Shown: one piece after another, positions 15,388-22,599 of the stretch | Position numbering within the stretch: position 1 is the first letter of the stretch | Layout: every line of letters starts with the position of its first letter | Source: Bacillota bacterium | Lineage (GTDB): Bacteria; Bacillota; Sulfobacillia; JABLXB01 | Reading direction: 5' to 3' | Length of the DNA: 27,373 nt | Assembly (NCBI GenBank): GCA_024653225.1 | Contig: JANLGA010000010.1 | Location: 12,562-39,934, forward strand | Position numbers and translations under genes: made by a program | The notes under the pieces: generated by a model | Told to the model about the DNA's origin: nothing | Database searches by the model: none | The model's input: only the letters and a program-made list of their open reading frames with translations

Positions 15388-16803
15388 CTATCCCACAGCC
15401 TGGGCATACATCGCGCACTCCAACCTCTTCTTCTGGAGCTCGCACCCGATCTTGTGCGGGCGGTGAATCGAACCGTTCACATAATACGCGCCGGCGTGGC
15501 AGCCGCCCCCGCACATGTACCGCGCCCAGCACCCACGACATACGGCCTTCGATTTCACCCCCGCCCGGCTGAACTCGTCCCGCAACGCGCTATCCGTCAC
15601 GCCGTTCTCGACATCCCCGATGGCGAAGCCCTCGGCGCCGACGAATTGGTGACACGGGTAGAGGGTGCCATCCGCCGCGACCGCAAGGTAATCCCGCCCG
15701 GCGCCGCAACCCGACAGCCGCCTCGAAAGGCAGGGCCCGCCACTGAGGTCAATCTCGAAATGAAAGAATCGGAAGGGACGTCCCCGGCGCTTTCTCCGAA
15801 CGTACTCGACCGCCAATCGCTCGTATTCCTCGCAGAGTGCGGGGATGTCTTCGGCCCTGATCGCCCAAGGGTGGCCTTCCGCGCAGACGACCGGCTCCAT
15901 GGACACCGACTCGAAACCGGAGTCCACGATGTGGAGCACGTCCTGCAGGAAGTCCAGGTTGTGGTGTGTGTAGGTTCCGCGTACGTACGTGTAAGGCTCG
16001 GTTATCCCGGCCCTGGACGACGCAAGGAGCATGGCGCCACGGGCGCACGCTTCGTAGCTCGGGGCGCCCGACAAGAAGCGCCGTGCCGCATCGTGAACGG
16101 CCGGTCTCCCGTCAATGCTCAACACCGCGTTGACCCGATACCGATTGAGGAATTCGCAGATATCGGGGGTAATGAGCGCGGCGTTCGTCGTTATGGTAAG
16201 GCCGAGGGTTTTCCCGTTCAGGTCCGCGAGCCGCGTCGCGTACTCGGTCGCCTCCCGGACGACGTCGAAGTTGAGCAGCGGCTCCCCGCCGAAGAAGTCT
16301 ATCTCCACGCGCCGCCTCTGTCCCGAGTTCCTGAAGAGGAAGTCAACCGCCGACCTCGCCACGCTCTTCGACATCAGCGGACCGGCGCCGCGGGGCGAGG
16401 GGTCGGCCGGCGGATCCGCCCCTCCCGTCCTCCGGGCGGATCCCGATGCAAAGCAGTAGGCGCACGACATGTTGCACGACTCGGCTACGTGCAGGCAGAG
16501 CGCCTTGACCGCGTGGTCCGCCGGGCCCGGAAGCGCTTCGGCGAGGGAATCGCCCGGGTCCTTCGAGGAGAACAAGCCGTCGCGCGCCAGGGCACCGATC
16601 TCCTCAATCGCCTCGGCGACGGCGCGTCGGCCGTGCCTGCCCGCCACATCCGGGGGCACCGCCCGCCCGGCGAGGGCGTACGGCAGGACGTCCCACGCCG
16701 TTTCGTCCAGCAAAGCCACGGTGCCGCTCGCAACGTCGAGTACGAACGGCACCCCTGCGACCCTGAACCTGTGCAGCCTCGAATCGAGGTCTATTTCACA
16801 CAA
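15388..16803 (-). CDS. scfB: SCIFF peptide radical SAM maturase (SPASM, thioether cross-linking)
   Basis: Radical SAM enzyme that forms Cys-to-Thr thioether bridges in the SCIFF peptide (ranthipeptide). The N terminus LHRFRVAGVPFVLDVASGTV matches the peptide-binding region of SCIFF maturases. The radical SAM cluster motif CNMSCAYC (C110, C114, C117 from the chosen start) is followed by FFGGEPLLNFDVV. The C-terminal SPASM region has many cysteines, including CRGCWARYMCGGGCHAG, for two auxiliary 4Fe-4S clusters. From TTG 16803 it is 471 residues, close to family length, and overlaps scfA by 13 bases; the ribosome site is poor, so the start is uncertain. The frame stays open upstream through the scfA gene, but that stretch is scfA coding. 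The cognate precursor lies directly upstream. Confidence 0.93.
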   Translation of the reverse strand: MCEIDLDSRLHRFRVAGVPFVLDVASGTVALLDETAWDVLPYALAGRAVPPDVAGRHGRRAVAEAIEEIGALARDGLFSSKDPGDSLAEALPGPADHAVKALCLHVAESCNMSCAYCFASGSARRTGGADPPADPSPRGAGPLMSKSVARSAVDFLFRNSGQRRRVEIDFFGGEPLLNFDVVREATEYATRLADLNGKTLGLTITTNAALITPDICEFLNRYRVNAVLSIDGRPAVHDAARRFLSGAPSYEACARGAMLLASSRAGITEPYTYVRGTYTHHNLDFLQDVLHIVDSGFESVSMEPVVCAEGHPWAIRAEDIPALCEEYERLAVEYVRRKRRGRPFRFFHFEIDLSGGPCLSRRLSGCGAGRDYLAVAADGTLYPCHQFVGAEGFAIGDVENGVTDSALRDEFSRAGVKSKAVCRGCWARYMCGGGCHAGAYYVNGSIHRPHKIGCELQKKRLECAMYAQAVG

Positions 16804-16943
16804 ACCTGGTTGCCGACGGTACACGAGGTCTTGCACGCCGATTGGCACGAAGCCTGGCATTCTCCGCAACCGCCGGACAACGCCGAAGCCTGGAGGTCCG
16901 GCCTGGCAACGATCACGACATGCTTGAACTTCTTCCTCTTCAA
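16791..16943 (-). CDS. scfA: SCIFF ranthipeptide precursor (six cysteines in forty-five residues)
   Basis: A 50-residue precursor peptide missed by length-limited gene finding. The C-terminal half carries exactly six cysteines (C26, C29, C33, C37, C41, C48) in CGECQASCQSACKTSC followed by TVGNQVC, nearly identical to the SCIFF core known from Clostridia. By analogy with Clostridium thermocellum CteA, where a Cys is joined to the Thr five residues later, C37 would be linked to T42. The leader (residues 1-25) is basic and differs from the usual opening, though KHVVIVARPDLQ aligns with the common KHI..LN..L pattern. The start is TTG at 16943 with GGGAGG 7 bases upstream; a strong promoter lies 30-60 bases upstream. 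It is immediately followed by scfB with a 13-base overlap. Function in this organism is unknown; related ranthipeptides have been linked to population-level regulation. Confidence 0.93.
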   Translation of the reverse strand: MKRKKFKHVVIVARPDLQASALSGGCGECQASCQSACKTSCTVGNQVCVK

Positions 16944-16976
16944 AGGGCTTCCTCCCGATGGCAAATTCTCCTCCAG

Positions 16977-17006
16977 ATTATACTACTGTCATTTGCCCGG
17001 GGTAAA
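16977..17006 (-). promoter_or_regulatory. Sigma-A promoter of scfA-scfB
   Basis: On the minus strand TTTACC (17006-17001) and a perfect TATAAT (16982-16977) are separated by 18 bases. Transcription would start near 16970, about 27 bases before the scfA start. Confidence 0.65.
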
Positions 17007-17057
17007 GGCCCGTGCAAGTCCATTGTCGGCACGCATAAGATGTGCCGGAGGGGTCAC

Positions 17058-17960
17058 ATGTACCGGCGCAGCGGCCGGAACCGCGGATCGAGCGCGTTCT
17101 TCCCCGTCGTCCTCTACATACTCGTCGCGGCGTGCGTGGGCTTCGGTGCCGGGCTCGCCGTGCCGATGAATCCGCGGCTCGCCGAGCCGCCGGTCGAACC
17201 CGCGATCCTCGGGCCCGAAGAGGCTCTCGCCCCGCCCGCCTTACCCGGCGAGACCCCGGACGCGCCCCGCGCCCCCGAACCCGAGTCCCGGGAGTCGGAG
17301 CCGTCGGCCGCTCCCGAGTTGCTGCACCGGGTCCGGCCCGGGGAGACACTCTGGCACCTGGCTAGGGTCTACAACACGACCCCACTCGAACTCGCGAGAC
17401 TTAACGGCCTCCCCGACGTCAACAAGGTTCGCGCCGGCTCCAACCTGAGGATCCCCGGCGCGACCGGCGCGATTTCGTCCGCGTCACAGGTCGAGGCGAC
17501 CTCCGCGCGACTCCCCGCCATGTCCGCCCCGTTGGTCGGGAGGATCAGCTCCTCGTTCGGGCACAGGTGGGGAAGAAGGCACGACGGGATTGACATTGCC
17601 GGAACCTACGGGCAACCCGTCCTGGCCGCGGCGGACGGGCTCGTCACTTACGCCGGCTACATGGGCTCTTACGGCAAGCTGGTGGTCCTCCGGCACGTGG
17701 GCGACACCGAGAGCTGGTACGGGCACTTGTCGCAGGTGGCTGTGAAGCCCGGGCAGCGAGTCGCCGCGGGTTCGATCGTCGGGAGGGTCGGCAGCACGGG
17801 CCACAGCACCGGACCACATCTCCATTTCGAAGTCCGCGTGAGGGGGCGCCCCGTGGACCCGTCGCCGATACTCGGCCTGACGCTCAGCCTGCGCGACCCT
17901 CCGATCCGGGGCGGCTCGCTCACAATCGCGGGAACATCTCCGGCAGCGTCACGAACTTGA
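17058..17960 (+). CDS. LysM-M23 metallopeptidase
   Basis: Predicted membrane-anchored peptidoglycan endopeptidase, 300 residues. A transmembrane segment (about residues 12-36) is followed by a long Pro/Ala/Glu-rich linker (40-90), one LysM domain (about 93-138, HRVRPGETLWHLARVYNTTP) and an M23 domain (about 160-275). The zinc ligands are visible in RRHDGIDIAG and PHLHFEV. There is no G5 domain, unlike the M23 protein at 13909. The ATG start at 17058 has GGAGG 6-7 bases upstream. It is divergent from scfA, with only about 115 bases between the two starts. Its last 41 bases overlap the 3' end of the deacetylase gene on the other strand. Compatible with a role in cell separation or sporulation. 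Confidence 0.93.
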   Translation: MYRRSGRNRGSSAFFPVVLYILVAACVGFGAGLAVPMNPRLAEPPVEPAILGPEEALAPPALPGETPDAPRAPEPESRESEPSAAPELLHRVRPGETLWHLARVYNTTPLELARLNGLPDVNKVRAGSNLRIPGATGAISSASQVEATSARLPAMSAPLVGRISSSFGHRWGRRHDGIDIAGTYGQPVLAAADGLVTYAGYMGSYGKLVVLRHVGDTESWYGHLSQVAVKPGQRVAAGSIVGRVGSTGHSTGPHLHFEVRVRGRPVDPSPILGLTLSLRDPPIRGGSLTIAGTSPAASRT

Positions 17961-18729
17961 ACCCCTTCGCACGAAGGTCGTCTATCACCACGGGCAGCGC
18001 CCCGACTGTGCCCGAGAGATCTTCGCCCGGACCCCCCGCTGAATGGAACAGGATTACCGACCCGTTGGCCACAAGGGGCAACACGTTGTTGATCACCTGC
18101 TCGCGGGTAAGGCCCCTCCAGTCCAGGGAATCCACCGTCCACAGGCACAGGGAATACCCGGCCCTGGCGAGCGGTTCGACTGACGAGACGCCGACCGCCC
18201 CGTACGGAGGACGAAACATTCCCGTCACCCTCGCGCCGAAGCGCGACATCTCCCTGTCGGCGGTGCGCAGCTCCCGCTCGATGTCTTGGGCCGTGAACGT
18301 GGTGATGTTCGGGTGGCTGTACGTGTGATTCCCCACCGCGTGTCCTTCCGCGAGTATCCGGCGCACGACCTCGGGGGACTCCGCCAGCCTATTCCCGATC
18401 AGGAAGAACGTCGCGCGAACGCCCTTCCGCGCGAGTACGTCCAGGATTTGCGGCGTATACTGCTTGTCGGGACCGTCGTCGAATGTCAGGGCCACATTCT
18501 TGGCGGCCACGTCGCCCTGCCTGAGAACGAGGTCCGGAAACAGTCTCGCGAGGTCTATCTCGCCGAGAACCCTGTTGTCCCGCTCGGAGCCGCCCGCAAG
18601 ACCGGAGGCACTCGAACCCGGGGGCGAGGTCGGAGGAACCGCTCGGCGGAGTCCCCCTGCACTCAGGTAAGCGAGGACGGCAAACACGACGGAGGCGATC
18701 GCGACGACGACCCTGTGACTCCTGTCCAC
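17920..18729 (-). CDS. Polysaccharide deacetylase (NodB homology, CE4 family)
   Basis: Metal-dependent deacetylase expected to act on peptidoglycan or another exported glycan. Of its 269 residues the first 26 form a signal anchor; a short linker leads to the NodB domain (about 75-265). The five CE4 motifs are visible: TFDDGPD (D84, D85), HTYSH (H135, H139), RPPYG (173-177), WTVDSLDW and LFHSAG. It resembles PdaA/PdaB-like and chitooligosaccharide deacetylases of sporulating Bacillota, some of which modify spore cortex; which substrate applies here cannot be told. GTG start at 18729 with a G-rich ribosome site. Divergent from the flippase gene. Confidence 0.92.
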   Translation of the reverse strand: MDRSHRVVVAIASVVFAVLAYLSAGGLRRAVPPTSPPGSSASGLAGGSERDNRVLGEIDLARLFPDLVLRQGDVAAKNVALTFDDGPDKQYTPQILDVLARKGVRATFFLIGNRLAESPEVVRRILAEGHAVGNHTYSHPNITTFTAQDIERELRTADREMSRFGARVTGMFRPPYGAVGVSSVEPLARAGYSLCLWTVDSLDWRGLTREQVINNVLPLVANGSVILFHSAGGPGEDLSGTVGALPVVIDDLRAKGFKFVTLPEMFPRL

Positions 18730-18831
18730 CGACCCACCCCTCCGCTCCCGTCCTGTGTCCCTTATTGTCGCCTCGGCTGCAACCCGCTATTCCGGTGCGA
18801 ACGGATGCAGCGCGGCGTCCACGCATAACAT

Positions 18832-18839
18832 CATACAAA
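18832..18839 (+). promoter_or_regulatory. Possible sigma-E -10 element before the SpoVB-like gene
   Basis: The sequence CATACAAA resembles the mother-cell sigma-E -10 consensus CATACANT and lies 33 bases before the SpoVB-like start. No matching -35 (ATA 16-18 bases upstream) is present, so this is only a hint, made interesting because spoVB is a sigma-E gene in Bacillus. Confidence 0.2.
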
Positions 18840-18872
18840 CCGTCTCGAATCCTTCGCGTGCGGGGGCCGAAA

Positions 18873-20228
18873 ATGACCGCCGGCAAGGGCGCGCTCGCTT
18901 CCGTCACGGCCGTCCTCACACTGAGTTCGGTATTGTCCAGGCTGTGGGGCTTCGCCCTGAGGGCCGCGCTCGCCCGCCTGCTCGGGGCGGAGGGGGTCGG
19001 GCTGAACCAGGTGGTCGGGGCCTATTTCCTCGGTTTTGTGATCCCCATAGCCGCCGGCCTATCCCCCGCAGTGTCCAGGATGATCGCGCCGCACTCGGAC
19101 GGTCGCCGTAACCCCCGCTCGGATGCCGTCGTTTCGACGGCCGTCCTGGTGGCACTCGCGGCTTCAACCGCGGCCGCGGTGGCGGCGAGGTTCGTCCGAC
19201 CGGCCTCCATCGAGGCGAGGGTGGCGCTGGCACCGGGGGCTGTGGGCCTGATGGTGACGTCCTCGGCGCTCTACGCCGTCCTCGAGGCCTTCTTCATCGG
19301 CTCCGGAAACCCCCGGGTCCTACTTGTGGCGGAGCAGCTGCAAGAAGCCGTCAGGTTCGGGCTGGTGGTGATCGTCTTGGCGAACGCCGCCGAATTGTCG
19401 CTCGGCCTGCGGCTCCGCTGGCTGGTGGTGCTCACGGCGTTCAGCGAGGTGATCGGGTTGGCGTGGCTGGCCTCGAAATACGCGTCCGTCGAATTCACCT
19501 ATCCCCGGCCTTCCCCCCGTCCGTCGAACCGCCACCCGATCGGGTCGCCCGTCCCGGCGATCGCCTCCGAGTTGCTGCAAACCGCCTGGCCGGTATCCGC
19601 GACCCGACTCGCGGGTTCGTTGATGAGGATGGCGGAGGTGTCCCTCGCACCCGCGGCACTCGTGAAGTCGGGCATGACGGCCGGGAGGGCGCTCGCAGTC
19701 TACGGAGAAGTGGTGGGGATGGCCGCGCCCGTCGTCATGATCCCGGGCATTCTCACATCCTCCCTCGCCGTCTCGCTCGTCCCGGAGGTCGCCAGGTGCG
19801 GCAGTTCCCGAGCCGTGCGAAAGAAGGCCTGGACTGTCTCTATCCCGGCCCTTCTTTTCGGGGTGGCGGTCGCGCGATTCATCGGGGCGTTCTCGCGGCC
19901 CATATCGAGAGTACTATACGGCTCTGCCTGCGACCCCTCGGTCATAGCCGAGACCGCGGTGTTGGCTCCGGCGGTATACCTCGACCAGGTCACCTCGGCC
20001 GTACTCCGCGGCGCGGGCCTTGCCAACGCCGCACTGGTCTCCGACCTGCTGGCATGGATGCTGAGGCTCGCGCTCGTTTCGACACTACCCGGAAGACCGG
20101 GACAAGCGGCACGGGGCATAGCGGCGGCCCTCATCGCTTCCTCCGCGTTTTCCGCCATGCTCAACGTGGCCGCGCTGGCACTCCTCCCCGCGCGCCCCGG
20201 GCGCGGCGCTTCCCGGCCTACCGGCTGA
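18873..20228 (+). CDS. SpoVB/MATE-type oligosaccharidyl-lipid flippase
   Basis: Polytopic inner-membrane protein of the MOP superfamily, 451 residues with about a dozen hydrophobic segments. It starts with SVTAVLTLSSVLSRLWGFALRAALARLLGAEGVGL, here split as two motifs: a leading helix and the LGAEGVGLNQ turn common to SpoVB/MurJ-like proteins. The middle segment AVYGEVVGMAAPVVMIPGIL, followed by TSSLAVSLVPEVA, is especially close to stage V sporulation protein B. SpoVB-type proteins are thought to flip wall precursors for spore cortex or septal synthesis. The start is ATG 18873, set by GGGGG 6 bases upstream; a longer reading from 18765 adds a non-hydrophobic extension with no ribosome site. 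Ends just before a strong hairpin at 20237. Confidence 0.85.
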   Translation: MTAGKGALASVTAVLTLSSVLSRLWGFALRAALARLLGAEGVGLNQVVGAYFLGFVIPIAAGLSPAVSRMIAPHSDGRRNPRSDAVVSTAVLVALAASTAAAVAARFVRPASIEARVALAPGAVGLMVTSSALYAVLEAFFIGSGNPRVLLVAEQLQEAVRFGLVVIVLANAAELSLGLRLRWLVVLTAFSEVIGLAWLASKYASVEFTYPRPSPRPSNRHPIGSPVPAIASELLQTAWPVSATRLAGSLMRMAEVSLAPAALVKSGMTAGRALAVYGEVVGMAAPVVMIPGILTSSLAVSLVPEVARCGSSRAVRKKAWTVSIPALLFGVAVARFIGAFSRPISRVLYGSACDPSVIAETAVLAPAVYLDQVTSAVLRGAGLANAALVSDLLAWMLRLALVSTLPGRPGQAARGIAAALIASSAFSAMLNVAALALLPARPGRGASRPTG

Positions 20229-20236
20229 GAACCGGT

Positions 20237-20262
20237 CCGGGAGCGCCCTGGGGCGCTCCCGG
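20237..20262. terminator. Strong GC hairpin between convergent genes
   Basis: An 11-base perfect stem (CCGGGAGCGCC and GGCGCTCCCGG) closes a 4-base loop 9 bases after the flippase stop and 26 bases before the end of the small minus-strand genes. Neither strand has a clear T run after it, so it may block or stabilise transcripts in both directions rather than act as a classical terminator. Confidence 0.5.
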
Positions 20263-20287
20263 CCTTCAGCCTTAACTATCATCGAAT

Positions 20288-20488
20288 TCACGCCATTGCG
20301 CCTCGCCGCCCTCCGAGGCGTGCCGGCGCGCGCAGGTCGCAGTTCCGCTTGTCCGTCCCCAGGCACTCCAGGAACCGGTCTAGTTCGTCAATCAGCTCAA
20401 GAACATCCTTCCTGAGTCCCGGGTCATCCGGTTTCATTCTCAGGCAGATCTTTCTGATCGCCCGTGCAAGCTTCACCCCCCGACTCAA
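20288..20488 (-). CDS. Small protein, possibly a second Spo0E-like protein
   Basis: Encodes up to 66 residues from TTG 20488 (GGGGG about 8 bases upstream); an ATG at residue 18 would give a 49-residue form. The central stretch DPGLRKDVLELIDELDRFLE is a predicted amphipathic helix that recalls the second helix of Spo0E-like phosphatases (consensus ...VLxLSQELDxLI), with IDELD where the family has SQELD. The C terminus is basic. The gene overlaps the preceding Spo0E-like gene by 65 bases and would be co-transcribed. Low codon bias evidence and the overlap leave real doubt that it is translated. Confidence 0.45.
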   Translation of the reverse strand: MSRGVKLARAIRKICLRMKPDDPGLRKDVLELIDELDRFLECLGTDKRNCDLRAPARLGGRRGAMA

Positions 20489-20642
20489 CTGCGGGGCCCC
20501 CTTCCTTCTTCAAGTAGGAGACTACCAGCGAGTCGATCTTCCTGCTAAGCTCCAGGACCCGGTCCTCCTGGAGAGCGCTTCTGTTCGCCAGGTCAGCCAA
20601 CTCCTTTCGAAGCTTCCTGATCTGGTCGGAGATCTCGCTCAA
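20424..20642 (-). CDS. Spo0E-like aspartyl-phosphate phosphatase family protein
   Basis: Small two-helix protein of 72 residues. Residues 1-45 follow the Spo0E-like pattern: a first helix (ISDQIRKLRKELADLANR), a short turn with ALQEDRV, and a second helix LELSRKIDSLVVSYLKK, where SRKID corresponds to the family signature SQELD. Family members dephosphorylate Spo0A~P in Bacillus and so delay sporulation. The Asp of the signature is kept; the Gln is Arg and the Leu is Ile, so activity is uncertain. Residues 47-72 are a polar tail. The start is TTG 20642 with GGAGG close by and GGGGGAGG 9 bases upstream. Three Spo0A-box matches lie about 80-110 bases upstream. Confidence 0.72.
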   Translation of the reverse strand: MSEISDQIRKLRKELADLANRSALQEDRVLELSRKIDSLVVSYLKKEGGPAVESGGEACTGDQKDLPENETG

Positions 20643-20713
20643 TTCCTCCGGCCTCCCCCGCGCTCAGCTAGCTTGTAAGGAGGCGTGTTTCTCCGGGGGC
20701 CCGGCAGAATCCT

Positions 20714-20750
20714 TGCATATTCGTCAACAATTGTTCGCCAAGGTTCGACA
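20714..20750 (-). promoter_or_regulatory. Tandem Spo0A boxes overlapping a possible promoter
   Basis: On the minus strand three exact TGNCGAA boxes occur in 31 bases: TGTCGAA (20750-20744), TGGCGAA (20740-20734) and TGACGAA (20726-20720). The first two are 10 bases apart, centre to centre, with a 3-base gap, as in the Bacillus abrB operator. A weak sigma-A promoter, TTGGCG (20741-20736), 16 bases, TATGCA (20719-20714), is overlapped by the boxes. The downstream genes are the Spo0E-like pair. Control by Spo0A is inference from the motif. Confidence 0.6.
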
Positions 20751-20771
20751 CTCATTGCGGTGCCCCTGCGT

Positions 20772-21581
20772 TTACCCTTCGTGTTCGTTGAGCACGAACC
20801 GCTCGATGGCGCTCGCCACTCCCTCTCCGCACCCGCCGGGCGCGACCCAGTCCGCGACCGCCTTCACCTCTTCACCGGCGCTTCCCATCGCGACGCCGAC
20901 GCCCGCCCACTCGATCATGTCGAGGTCGTTCGCGCTGTCGCCGCAGGCCATGACCTCTTCCCTGCGGATCCCCAGGGCGGCGGCCACGAACTCGAGCGCC
21001 TTTCCCTTCGATGCCTGCGGGTGCAGGAACTCCACGACAAAGGGGAGCGAGCGAGTGACGGACAGCCTGTCGCCTAGGGCTTCTCTCACCAGCCTCGACG
21101 CCAACTCCAGTTCGCGGGCGTCGCCCATCACGCAGAGCTTCGGCGGCGCCTTTTTCAAGAAGGACGCGAGGTCTCCGATGCCGGACGGGACTCTCCCGGT
21201 AATCCGGGTGTGCCGGGTGACCCATTCGCAATCCATGGATGCATAACACCTGTCATCCTGGTATATCTGGAGATAGATCCCGTTCGTCCTGCACAATTCG
21301 ATCACGACGCGGGCGTCATCCAGGGGAACCGGCAGCTCGCGCAGGTCGGGACCGTCGGGGAACTCGCGGACCAGCGCACCGTTGTAGGCTATCAGCGGCC
21401 CGGGTGCGAGCCCCAAGTCGCTCGCGTGAGCGGCTCCGGACCAAAAGCTCCGACCCGTCGCCAGCACCACTCGCACGCCGTTTGACAGCGCCCTGCGGAT
21501 GGCTTGCCGTGCGCACTCCACTGGTTTCATGTCCGGTCCGAGGACTGTCCCGTCCAGGTCCAAAGCGATGAGCTTGATCAA
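20772..21581 (-). CDS. Cof-type HAD-IIB family phosphatase
   Basis: Cytoplasmic haloacid-dehalogenase phosphatase of the Cof/YidA group, acting on small phosphorylated metabolites; substrate unknown. From TTG 21581 the protein is 269 residues. Motif I is LDLDGTV (D8 nucleophile, D10), motif II is LATGR, motif III is the Lys in ASKGKALE, and motif IV is GDSANDLDMIEWAGVGVAM. A type IIB cap domain fills the middle (about 85-190). The start is chosen because GGAGGT lies 8 bases upstream; the reading from 21602 lacks such a site. It follows the threonine dehydratase gene by 49 bases on the same strand, probably as an operon. Confidence 0.9.
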   Translation of the reverse strand: MIKLIALDLDGTVLGPDMKPVECARQAIRRALSNGVRVVLATGRSFWSGAAHASDLGLAPGPLIAYNGALVREFPDGPDLRELPVPLDDARVVIELCRTNGIYLQIYQDDRCYASMDCEWVTRHTRITGRVPSGIGDLASFLKKAPPKLCVMGDARELELASRLVREALGDRLSVTRSLPFVVEFLHPQASKGKALEFVAAALGIRREEVMACGDSANDLDMIEWAGVGVAMGSAGEEVKAVADWVAPGGCGEGVASAIERFVLNEHEG

Positions 21582-21630
21582 GTACTGATACCTCCGGGTC
21601 AAGACCGTGGCAGGTGCGCCCGGATCCGCC

Positions 21631-22599
21631 TCAATCCTGCAGGACCCGGCGCAGCTGGTCGAGCGTGATGTTGCCGCCCGAAAGCATGAGGGCGACCCTC
21701 TTCCCCTTCAGGCCCTTGCTCATTTTCCTCGCGGCCGCCGTCGCGGCCGCTCCGGCCCCTTCGGCGAGCTGATGGGCCGATTCCAGCAGGAGCACGATGG
21801 CCTGCCTCATCTCCTCCTCCGAGACAAGCACCAGGTCGTCGAGGTACTTCCTGAGGATGTAGAACGGCAGTTCGAACGCCACGCGAGTCGCCAGACCCTC
21901 GGCGAAGGTGTCCGCCGATTCCGTTTCCACCAGGCGACCGTTCTTCCACGAGAGGTAGAACGCGGGTGCCTTCTCCGCCTGCACGCCGATCACGCGGATC
22001 CGCGGGTTGAGGCTCTTCGCCACGATGCACGCGCCGCACGCGCCGCTTCCTCCCCCGATGGGGACGAAGAGGTAGTCTATGTCCGGCTCCTCCTCGAGGA
22101 TCTCGAGGTACGCCGTGGCGACGCCGGCAATCAACAACGGCTCGTTCATCGAGTGTATATAGCGATAGCCCTCTTGCCGGGCGAGCTCCTCGACCCGCAG
22201 CCGCGCCTCATCGAAATCCCTGCCGTGGAGCACGACCTCCGCGCCCAGTCGCCGTATTGACTCGACCTTGTAGGGGTTGGCCTTCTCGGGGGCCCCGATG
22301 ATCGCACGCACGCCGAATACCTTGGCCGCGTATGCAATGGATTGCCCGTGGTTCCCCGTCGAGGCGGTGATCACCCCCGTGCGCTTCTCCTCGGGAGTCA
22401 GCCGGGACAGCAGGTTCAGCCCGCCACGGACCTTGAATACTCCCACGGGTTGAAGGTTCTCGCACTTCAGGAACACTTCACAGCCGAGTGCCGCTTCGAG
22501 TGCGGGGGGCCGGATGAGCGGCGTCGGCCTGAGGAAACGGCTCACTACGGTCCTTGCTCGCATCACGTCGGCGATCGTCGGTTCCCACAGTTCAGGCAT
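21631..22599 (-). CDS. Threonine/serine dehydratase (PLP, fold type II), without ACT domain
   Basis: PLP-dependent lyase that would convert threonine to 2-oxobutyrate (or serine to pyruvate) and ammonia. The PLP lysine is K56 in QPVGVFKVRGG; the substrate loop STGNHGQS, the phosphate-binding GGGSGACGA and the C-terminal SGGNI are present. The 322-residue length means there is no C-terminal ACT domain, so it is the catabolic (TdcB-like) or an unregulated form rather than feedback-controlled IlvA. The GVFKVRGG variant differs from the common GSFKxRGA; related PLP enzymes such as racemases or hydroxyaspartate lyases are alternatives. ATG 22599 has GGGGGG 6 bases upstream. Confidence 0.85.
   Translation of the reverse strand: MPELWEPTIADVMRARTVVSRFLRPTPLIRPPALEAALGCEVFLKCENLQPVGVFKVRGGLNLLSRLTPEEKRTGVITASTGNHGQSIAYAAKVFGVRAIIGAPEKANPYKVESIRRLGAEVVLHGRDFDEARLRVEELARQEGYRYIHSMNEPLLIAGVATAYLEILEEEPDIDYLFVPIGGGSGACGACIVAKSLNPRIRVIGVQAEKAPAFYLSWKNGRLVETESADTFAEGLATRVAFELPFYILRKYLDDLVLVSEEEMRQAIVLLLESAHQLAEGAGAAATAAARKMSKGLKGKRVALMLSGGNITLDQLRRVLQD

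Noticed and set aside
16804..16869. N-terminal extension of the SCIFF maturase back to 16869
   Set aside because: The extension lies inside scfA in another frame; the conserved maturase sequence begins only at LHRF, after the scfA stop.
20687..20707. CCGGG/CCCGG motif near the Spo0E-like gene as a terminator for the HAD gene
   Set aside because: The stem is five bases with a two-base loop and has no T run; it is what a GC-rich sequence gives by chance.
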